From Symbiodinium natans (Eukaryota > Sar > Dinophyceae > Suessiales > Symbiodiniaceae), in the NCBI GenBank assembly GCA_905221605.1, contig CAJNDS010002817.1, positions 128,121 to 192,120 on the forward strand: DNA of 64,000 nucleotides, written 5' to 3'. Below are positions 45,501 to 56,000 of the stretch, one piece after another (position 1 is the stretch's first letter; every line of letters starts with the position of its first letter). A program made the position numbers and the translations under genes. The notes under the pieces are model-generated. The model was not told the origin of the DNA, ran no database searches, and saw only the letters and a list, made by a program, of their open reading frames with translations.

Positions 45501-48500
45501 CTTTACACGGGGTATACAGTATCGGTGAGTTCGCCGCTTCATCAGCTGGATCATTCCCTACATGTACCCTGAAAGAGCATATAGCGAGATATATTGCACC
45601 CTTTGAACCCTCAACCCTAAACCCTAAGCACTGAATCTTAAACCCTAAGCCCTAAATCCTAAACCCTAAACCCCGAAATCATAAACCCTAAACCCCAAAT
45701 CCCAAACCCTAAACCCTCAATCTCAAACACTAAACCCCGTATCCTAAATCCTAACCCTAAACCCTAAACCCTAAACCCTAAACCCCAAACCCTAAACCCT
45801 AAACCCTAAACCCCGAGTTCCCTCCCAAGAGTCAGTAGAAGGAGGCGGCCTGCGCCTGGCTCACGCGCCGGGCCGAGGCTGAGCGAGCCGCGTCCCGGAG
45901 GCGAAGGTTTTGGGGTTTAGGGTTTAGGGTTTAAGGAGTGTAGGGTTTAGGGTTTAGGGTGTAGGGTTTAGGGTTTAGGGTTTTAGGGTTTTAGGGTTTT
46001 AGGGTTTTAGGGTTTTAGGGTTTTAGGGTTTTAGGGGTTAGGGTTTAGGGTTTAGGGTTTAGGGTTTAGGGTTTGGAGTTTAGGGTTTAGGGTTTAGGGG
46101 GGTTAGAGGGCTTGGGCTTGGAGGGTTGGAGGTTTCTAGGTTTCTAGGTTTCTCGGGTTTTTAGGGTTTGGAGTCTTAGGGTTGAGGGTTTGAGGTTTTC
46201 TAGGTTTGGTTTTTGGGGAGGTTTAGGGTTAAGGGCGGGGGGTTTAGGGTTCAGGGTTTGGCTGTTTAGAGGTCTAGGTCTTTAGGGTTTTAGGGTTGTA
46301 GGGTTTCTGGGGTTTCTAGGGTTTCTAGGGTTTAGGCGTTGGTTTTTTATTTGTAGCTTTAATATTTTGTTTCATATATATATATATATATATTTTTTTT
46401 TTTTTGTTGGGGGGGGGGGGTTGGGAGAATCTCGTGTTTTGGGACTTAAGGCCGCTGCGCTGTAGGGGTTCTGGGGTTAAGAGGTTTAATTTGAGTACTT
46501 GGTTGAGGGAATGTTTTGGGTTCAACGACCCAGCAAATATGAATTCCGCGATGGCTTCACGCAACATCAGACCCTACAAGTTGCAATTCTTCAATAGCTT
46601 GCCGCAAAACAGGACCCTCCAAGTCGGAACTCCCTAATAGCCTCACCCAAAACCTGACCTCGCAAATTGCTGCAAAAATGAACTCCTCGATAGCTTCAAA
46701 GCCCTACGACTTGAATTTCCCCAATAGCTTGCCGCAAAGCAGTACCTCAGCCAAGCCTTTTGAACAACAGCGTTTGGGACCTGTCAGGGCAGGTGGGTGC
46801 GGGGGGGGGGGGGTCCGTCCCCTGTAACAGCCCCAAGTGCTCCCTTTTGCTTGGTGCTGATGTACCGTCCGATCCCGGACACCTCTCGGTAGGGGGGTAT
46901 CCCTGCCAAGCAAAAAGGTATCAAATAAATGAGGTGGGATGAGGCGGTTCCTGCTTTGGCCCCTCAAATTGGAAACAGCGCCCCTGAAGTTGGGGCCTCC
47001 CAGGACCCAAGCTCCATCAACCTCAGCAAACAGCTCCATCAACGCAAGCAAACAGCGCACCCGTCACATTGGCCTTCAGGGCCCCAAGCTCCAACAGCTC
47101 CCCCGAAGTTGGGTCCGTCAACCTAAGCAAACAGCCCCTCAAATTGCCTCCTAGGGCCCAAGCTCCAGCAAATAGCACGGGCCGGGCCTGGTTGTTTTTC
47201 TCAAAAGGGGTTGCTGTGCCTGTTGTTTGCGCGCCGAGCCATCAAGCGCTGGCGGTTTGATTGGCACGTTTAAGGTGACGACGGCTCCGTCGTCGTGTGG
47301 GGCGGAAGGCTCCAGGATGTGCTGACCCTGCAGCACGTTACCGATCTGCACGCAACAGACGCGGGCTTCCACGCCACCACCTGGGACTGGGTGAGCAGCC
47401 GGCCTGCTTTGCATTAAGATGTGCTTTTTTGGGTGATTGTCAGGTGGATTCAGAGGAGAGCCGCGATGACTCATGACCTTACAAATCTGGTTGCGTGGAG
47501 AAGTTTTGTAGCCAAATCTGCCGACTGCAATTAAGTCCCCTAGCATCCGTCGAGCTCTGGCTCCCGGATCTTATGGATTCCATAGCCGTGCTGTTGCCCG
47601 ACTTTTGAGCTAGACGAATCGAAGTGCTTTCAATCGTTAGAAGAAAAGGTGGAATACCTAGCCTCGACCACGACCGGGAAGTCGCAGCAGCCCGCTCTCT
47701 CGCCAGCTGCCTGCCACGGACAGCGTGCAGCGACTCGTGATCTCTGTGGGAAGCTCCTCACCGCGACCGCTGCTGGTGCCAGATCAATGCACCTGTGGAC
47801 GACGCCGTGGACATTGAGCTGGGGCACAGTCTGTTTGCGCGCCCTAACAATGCAGCCAGAGCGACTCGTGCAGGTCCAGCGGTGGAACAACAGACTTTCC
47901 GGATGGCGGAATGCTCCCACTGCAGGACTGTGATGCGCAGCAGTGGGCTGAGGTGGCAGTCTCCTTGTTTGGAACAGATGACTCACCCTTCGAGCCCAGC
48001 AGGAGCAGCAGTTGCTTTCTGCCTACAGAGATGTGGACAGATTTCCTTCTTGCCTTTCCCGACTTGCGTGGAGGGACCGTGCAGGTTCTTGCAATTACTC
48101 CTTTGCAGGTTTCCTGGCGCAGACGCCTAGATGATTTCCTTCCTCCAGCAGCCCCCAACGTTGATTTCCGAGAATCTGTCCAACGCAACAGTAATTTCTG
48201 GCAATACTGTGGAGGTGACTCCGGACGACCTAGGAGCTGTGCTGATTCTGGCATACCTAAATGCAGCGCCTCTCCTGCTGCAGCTTTTGCTCCTTTTTGT
48301 ACAGAAAATGCCTGCCATGTTGGAGGGTGACGCCGGTGCAGCGGATGGAGCTCCGAATGGAGCGCCGGTCGCCGTGGTGCAGGCGCCAAGTTGGTGTGGC
48401 AACATTCATGCGTGTTGCTTGCTTTGCCGTGCGGCAGGGCCTTTTGGGCCTGACAGGAGACACCCCGCCAGAAAAGAGCGGCTCAAACATCTTTTTGGTC

Positions 48501-50018
48501 TGCAAAAATTCGGAGCCTCAAGGGGGGTCTTAGAAGTTTTGCGGCGTCCATCGCACGTTCAGAGTCCAGAGCTTGGAATGGGACGCCGTCGCATGTTCAG
48601 AGCCAAAACACAAGTACAATCCTTGGATGTCTGGAAGGAGCCGCAGAGCTTTGCCACTTGTGAAACTGCAGATCTTTTCCACGGCCTGTCATCGACAAGG
48701 ATCACCTATTGGAGACCGGAGAGACAGACATGCCGGTCGGTGTCCCTGGAGATTTCTCTTCCCTCTGAAGCTTGTGTCCTGGTGCTGGCCCTTCGTCGTG
48801 CCCAACACATCAGTACTCCAGACAACAGCACCTGTGTAGTCTTGCGGAAACCGTTTGCAGCTGATGGCGGTTTGGAGTTCCGGCTCCGCGATGGCAAGCG
48901 GGGGTTGCCGGTCCCGTTCGAAAACCCTGCCCTAAGCCCGAAAATGCAACCCTAAAACCCTGAAACCCTAAAGCCCCCGAACACCTTAAAAGCCCTAAAA
49001 CCCTAAAACCCTAAACCGCAAAATCCCGACAAACCCTGAAGCCATCAAACACTAAAGCCCTTCAAAAATGAAACCCTAAAGCCCTAAAGCCCTAAATCAT
49101 AGCCCAAAACCCTAAAAACCCTAAACCTTAGCCCTAAACCCTAAACCCTAATTCCTAAACCCCATTTCTTTTGGCTTCGGGCCTTGCACTTCGGGTTTCA
49201 GATCTTGGCCGCAGGAAGCGACGACCGATGCTGCGCTCTCAGCCAGGACGGCAGCTGGGTTTAGGCTTCCGTGTTTTGGCCCAAAGCCCTATCCCCTAGA
49301 GTTTGTGAAAACCCTAAAGCCCTCAAGCCCCAAGCCCTAAAACCCTAAAACCCTAAACCCTAAACCCTAAACCCTAAACCCTAAACCCTAAACCCTAAAC
49401 CCTAAACCCTAAACCCTAAACCCTAAACCCTAAACCCTAAACCCTAAACCCTAAACCCTGAACCCCAGAGCCGAAGCCCTAAACCCTGGGTTTGGGGTGT
49501 GGTGTTTAGACGGTTGAGGGCTGATAGGGTTGAATAGTGGGGCTGATCGTGCTTTTGGTGCTTTCAGGGTTTTTCCGCCTGGGAGTCTATAGGGTTTACC
49601 CAAAAGGGATGATATAGGGTACTTATTCCCTCGTTCCCGGGTTTCGGGAGTTGGGGCTGAGACTGCAGCAGTGCTAAGATGTCTCCGGGGGGGAAAATGG
49701 GTCCGTCCTTGTGAGGGCTTAGGGTTGTTTTGGGGTCCAAACCCTAAACCCTAAACCCCAAACCCCAAACCCTAAACCCTAAACCCTAAACCCTAGAATT
49801 TGCTCCAGATTGGGAGGGGCCAGGCTTGCAAGAAATGTCTAGGGTTTAGGGGTTTAGACACTAAAGCCTCAAATCCGAAACTCCGTCTGCGCCACTACTA
49901 CTACCCCTCCTCCTACTCATCCTACTCTTACTCCTTCTACTACTAGTACTAGTACTAGTACTAGTACTAGTACTAGTACTAGTACTAGTACTAGTACTAG
50001 TACTAGTACTAGTACTAG

Positions 50019-50098
<80 letters not shown>

Positions 50099-53000
50099 TT
50101 ACTACAACTCGGGGTACTCCTCCTGCTGGGGTCTAGGCTTAAGGGTTGGAGTTTTCTCGTCACCTCAGGCCTAGCCTCATGGGGAAAAGGCTTTAGAAAA
50201 ACAGGCTTTTGTTCCAGGCATTCGGGTTTTTAAGGTTTTGGCAAGAACACGATGAAGCCTCAGGAAACCCCTATTTCGCAGGACTTTTGGCTACGCCAAC
50301 CTTAAACCCAAAACCTAGTAGACCGTAAGCCCTGAGGGGTATTAGGGCTTCTGGGTATGCCCCTAAGCCCGAAACCCTGAGCCCAAAAGACCTCAGACTT
50401 GCAACCGAGGCTTGCTTGCGAGGAGCTGTGCCTGCCTTCCTTCTTGCGTTTAGGGTTTGAGGGTCGCAAAGCGAATGTGAAAGACATGTTTAGGTACCCT
50501 AAACCCTCACCTTAAACTTTAAACCCTGAACCGCCTAAGCCGCCTGGACCGCCTGGACCGCCTAAACCCCTAAACCCTGAATCCTGAATCCTAGAGTGCA
50601 GTTGAGGGTTGTTCCGGGTTCAGGCCCGCACCGGATTCCGAACCCCCCCCTTAAGCCGTGAATCTGTGGCTCTCGGGTTTTAGGCTTGCAGGGTTGAGGG
50701 TTTGCAGGGTTGAGGGTTGAGGGTTTAGGGTTGAGGGTTCAGGGTTTAGGGCTGTTTAGGGTTTAGTGTTTAGGGTTGAGGGTTTAGGGTTTAGGGTTTA
50801 GGGTTTTAGGGTTTTAGGGCTGAGAGTGCTTGGGGAAGGAGCTGGCGAAGCGGCTTCCCCGACGCTTTGCGGAGGGCTTCTGGAGCAACGAGGCCCCCTC
50901 AGCCCTAGGCCCTAAGCCCTAAGCCCGCAGCCCTAAACCCCAAATCCTAAACCTTAAACCCTAAACCCGAAGCCCTAAATTCCGCGCTAAACCCTAATTC
51001 TAGACCCTAAGGTTTGAGTTCCTTGAGCCTTAAGGCTCATGGATTCCTGACCCCAAAGGGTCTAGGGTTGTAGGCTTTTCGGGGCTTCATGTGTTACGGG
51101 TTGAGGTTTCGAGGGTTTAGGGTTTCGGGTTTAGGGTTTAGGGTTTAGGGTTTAGGGTTTAGGGTAACTAGAAACCGAAAGCTTAGACTTAGCCCGAAAC
51201 CCGAATTATCCGCCTGTTCTCCCACGCCGCCAGGCCGCTAGGACTTTCCAGTACCCTCCTAAAGTAATGCCAAAAGGCGAGAGGGTTTAGGGTTTAGGGT
51301 TTAGGGTTTAGGGTTTGGGGTTTAGAATTAGGGTTTAGGGTTTAGGGTTTAGGGTTTAGGGTTTAGAGATTGGGGATTGGGGTTTGGGGTCTAGGGTTCA
51401 GGCTTTTAGGTTGTTTAGGACGTGTAGGGTTTATAGAAATTGTTTGGGATGTAGGGTTTAGAATTTCGGGCTGAACCCGGCCCGAAACCCTAAACACCAC
51501 AAATCCTAAACCTAAACCCTAAACCCTAAACCCTAAACCCTAAAGTCTAAAGTCTAAAGTCCCTGGTGCCCGGTTTGGCGAGGTTTGCCCGCGGTTGAAA
51601 TTCAAGCAGCAGGCGATGCTGCAGGCGGGGGAAAGGTTCAGGGATTTAATGGTTTAGGGTTTAGGGTTTAGGTTAAGGGCTTGGGGTCTAGGGCTCAGGG
51701 TTCAGGGCTTCAAGCGTTCAGGGCTTAGGATTCATGGTTTGTTGATTCCCTTCCACGTCTCATGGGTTGCATGTTTTGTGTCTGCATGCCTTATTCTACA
51801 AAAGTCCTGAACCCTAAATTCGTCTCACGCCTTGTTCCTGTTTGCTAGGTTCTCCAACTAATATACTTACTGGTAAGGGTTGAGAGGTTAGGGTTTAGGG
51901 GGTTTAGGGTTTAGGGTTTCGGGTTTACTGCAGAGTTCAGGGCTTGGGGCTTAGAGCTTGGGGCTTAGGGTTTAGGGTCTAGGGTTTAGGGAGGACTCGG
52001 TCGGTGGTTTCTGCAGTGCTTTTGCGCGCCTTGCGGTTCTCTTAGGTTAGGCTTCAGGCTTGCGCTGCGGATATCCCGGCAAGACATAAACCCTAAACCC
52101 TAAACCCTCAACCCTAAACCCTAAACTTTATGGTTTAGCACTTAGGGTTTAGGATTTAGGGTGAGTCCTTCCCGGCTTGGAGAAAAGTCTGCGGTAACAT
52201 CAGGTCAAGACTCTGAATCCCAAACCCGAAATTACAAACCCTAACCCTACACCCTGAACCCTAAACCCTAAGCCCCAAACCCCAAACCCTAAACCCTAAA
52301 CCCTAAACCCTGAACCCTGAACCCTGAACCCTAAACCCTAGAAGAATCGGTAAGCGAAGGACCTTGGCCCAGAGCAGCTGCGCAGTTTGGTGCGGCTGCT
52401 GAAATGCTGGGAGGCGCTGGTTCAGGGCTTTGGGTTTAGGGTTTAGGGTTTAGGGTTTAGGGTTTAGGGTTTAGGGTTTAGGGACTTGGGGTGTATGGCG
52501 TGCATGGGGTATGTGGGGTGTATGGGGTTTAAGGTTAGGTTTAGGGTTTAGGGTTTAGGGTTTAGGGTTTAGGGTTTAGGGTTTAGGGTTTAGGGCTTAG
52601 GGCTTAGGGTTTTGGGGTTCCTTGAGGGGGTTTAGGGGGTTTGAGGGGTTATTGGAGGCTTAGGGTTTAGGGGTTAGGGTAAAAGGCTCTGATCCCTAAG
52701 CCCTAAGCCCTAAGCCCTAAGCCCTAAGCCCTAAGCCCTAAGCCCTAAGCCCCAAACCCTAAGCCCTAAGCCCCAAGCCCTAAACCCTAACCCCTATGCC
52801 CTAAGCCCTAAACCCTAATCGGGTCCTTGTAGCCTTGGCTTTCTTCTCAGCTGAAGGCAGCAGGCGAAAGGGAGAAATGGCTGAAAGACGACCTCAAGGC
52901 CTACGGTTTAGGGTTTAGGGTTTAGGGTTTAGGGTTCAGGGTTTAGGGTTTAGGGTTTAGGGTTTAGGGTTTAGGGCGTGTTCCACAGCAGCACAAGAGA

Positions 53001-56000
53001 GCGAAGATCTCATTGAGGAATGCCGGAACACCGGCCTCGATGCACTTACGCTCAAGCAGGAAGCGGTGTAGGGTTTAGGGTTTAGGGTTTAGGGTTTAGG
53101 GTTTAGGGTTTAGGGTTTAGGGTTTAGGGTTTAGGGTTGTGAAGCTGGACCCATCTGTTGCGACGCTTTGGCGGTCTTTGCGATCTTGGCTGGCAGTTGT
53201 CTGAGGTACAACGCTGGATGATGGTCTCTTCGCCGCACGAAGTGTCAAGCACAAGTTCAAGTTCTTGTCTCCTGAAGTGACCAGAACTGCTTTAAGCCGC
53301 AGAAAGGATGACGAGAGAGAAGTGGGGGACCGTGAATACTGACAATCTTGGGGTTCAGGGACCCTAAATCCTGAGCCTGTAAGTCACATGATTGTAAACA
53401 CAAAGCGCAAGCCCGAAACCTCGAGTGCCCCGTGGGCCCCGAGGACCTTTTTGGGCATCTTAGGGTTTAGGGTTTAGGGTTTCGGGCTAGGGTTTAGGAT
53501 TTAGGGTTTAGGGCGTTTAGGGTTCAGCTCAGGGGGTTTCGGTGCCCCAAAAGCGCGCGCATGCTCAGATGTGGCAGGTGCCGGTCGCGGAAACCGAGGG
53601 CTACCTCAAGGTGCGTCGGGGTTTGAGTGGCTCGACTTATGACCACGGTTTAGGGTTTAGGGTTTAGGGCTTAGGGCTTAGGGCCAAACCCCAAACCCCA
53701 AACCCCAAACCCCAAACCCCAAACCCCAAACCCCAAACCCCAAACCCCAAACCCCAAACCCCAAACCCCAAACCCCAAACCCCAACCCCCAAACCCCAAA
53801 CCCCAAACCCCAAACCCCAAACCCCAAACCCCAAACCCCAAACCCCAAACCCCAAACCCCAAACCCCAAACCCTAAACCCTAAACCCTAAACCCTAAGTT
53901 ATCTTGTCTGGGGCCAGAGCAGACCATGAACAGGCTTCTGTACATACCGATGGTTTCCTTCTCCCCAGCCATGCCCAGTACCGAAATTCTTGTATAACCC
54001 CCTAAGCAAACCCGAAGCCTTCAGCCCGAAACCCTACACCCTAGACCCGCAACCCTCAACCCGAAATCTCAAACCTCAACCCAAAATCAAAATCTCAAAC
54101 CTCAACCCGAAACCCTAAACCCTCAACCTCCAAAACCCAAACCCTAAACCCCTAAACCCCTAAATCCCTAAACCTCTGAAACCCTAAGCCCTAAACCCCA
54201 AACCCTGCGCCTTCACCCCTTCACCCAAAATCCAAACCCTGAACCCCACACCCTAAACCCTAAGCCCCAAACCCCAGACCCTAAACCCCAAACCCTAAAC
54301 CCTGTAAACCCGTAAACCCGTAAACCCGTAAACCCGTAAACCCGTAAACCCGTAAACCCGTAAACCCTAAACCCAAAAAAAAAAAAAAAACCCTAAACCC
54401 TAAACCCTAAACCCCAAACAACAACCCGCAGGCCGAGGTGACGTGCGGGGGCGTCGCCACAGAGGAGCTCTCGGCCGCTTGGCCAAGACTAGGAGTCCCG
54501 CTTGAGAACGTGGTAGGGTTCAGGGTTTAGGGTTTAGGGTTTAGGGTTTAGGGTTTAGGGTTTAGGGTTTAGGGTTCAGGGTTCAGGATTTAGGAATTGA
54601 GAGTTTAGGGCTTGAGGGTTTAGGGTTTCGAGGTTTGGGGGGGCTTCAGGGTTCCAGGTATGTCTATGAGGGTCCAGTTTAGTTTAGGGCTTAGGGTTTA
54701 GGGTTTCGGGTTTAGGGGTCGTGCGTTGAGGGTTTAGGGTATAGACTTGGGCCACAACGTCGTGACACAGGAAGTACTTGCAAGCCCAGCATGGGCACAT
54801 GAACCCTTATGGTCTCAAGGGTTTTGGGTTTGGGCTTCCGGGTTTGGGAAACGGGTGTAGGATTTAGAGCCTAGGATTTCGGGTTGAGAGTAGTTGAGGG
54901 CTTGGAGGGTTCTTGGGTCTAGGGTGTCAGGGCCTCTAAAGCTTGTTCTCTAAGCCCTAAGCCTTAACCTCCCTAAACCCTAAACCCCTGAGCCCTGAAC
55001 CCTAAACCCTAAACCCTAAACCCTAAACCCTAAACCCTAAACCCTAAACCTCCTAAGGCCCCTAACACCCCTACGACTGGTCCGAGGATGAGACCCTGGA
55101 GTGCAAGAGGTACCCGGGCCTCTACTTCATCGGCGAGGCTCTACGGGCTTTTGGGGTTTAGGGTTTAGGGTTTAGGGTTTAGGATTTTAGGTCTTCGGGT
55201 TTAGGGTTTCGGGTTTCGGGTTTAGGGTTTGGGGTTTGGGGTTCAGGGTTTGGGGTTGAGGGTTTAGGGTTCAGGGTTCAGGGTTTAGGGTTTGGGGTTT
55301 GGGGTTTAGGGTTTGGGGTTCCGGTTTCAAGGTTAGGGGTTTAGGGGTGGGGGTTCGACATTTCGGGTTTGGGGGTTCACTGGTGAGGCTCCGCTTTCAG
55401 GGTGCTCCCAGCTCCTTGGGTCGTGGATTCTTGGGGCTATGACAAGCCGGATCCTAGCAAATTGGGCCAAGCCTCGATTTTCTGAAGACCTCGGGCCCTC
55501 AGGGGCATCCTTCTTCTCTTCTTGTTTTTGTCTAGGGTTGAGGGTCCTAGGGCCCTAAACCCTAAACCCTAAACCCTAAACCCTAAACCCTAAACCCTAA
55601 ACCCTAAACCCTAAACCCTAAACCCTAAACCCTAAACCCTAAACCCTAAAATGAACCTTTGTAGCACGTTCGGGGTGTAGGGTTTGGGGTTCCCCCTGTC
55701 GTTGGGGCTTCGGTCTGCCGACTTTCCCCACCGCTAAACCCACTGCCAGCCCCTAAAGCCCTACAAAGCCTATGGCCCGAAAAGCCCTACAAGGTTTAGG
55801 GTTTAGGCGTCAGGGTTTAGGGTTTAGGGTTTAGGCGTCAGGGTTTGGGGTTTAGGGTTTGGGGTTTAGGGTTTAGGGTCTAGGGTATCATCAACCCAAA
55901 AAGCCCTCTTAGACCCCACGAAACCTTACAAAGCCCTAGAATCCCTAGGCCCCACACTCTTTTTTCTTTCCTGGGTTGCTCGGGAAACCTGGGGGCCTCT

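Noticed and set aside
49861-50163. Serine/threonine-rich protein on the minus strand
   Set aside because: Pure translation of a TAC/TACTAG microsatellite.
53664-53869. Three overlapping Gly/Phe/Trp-rich proteins
   Set aside because: Translation of the CCCCAAA array in three frames.
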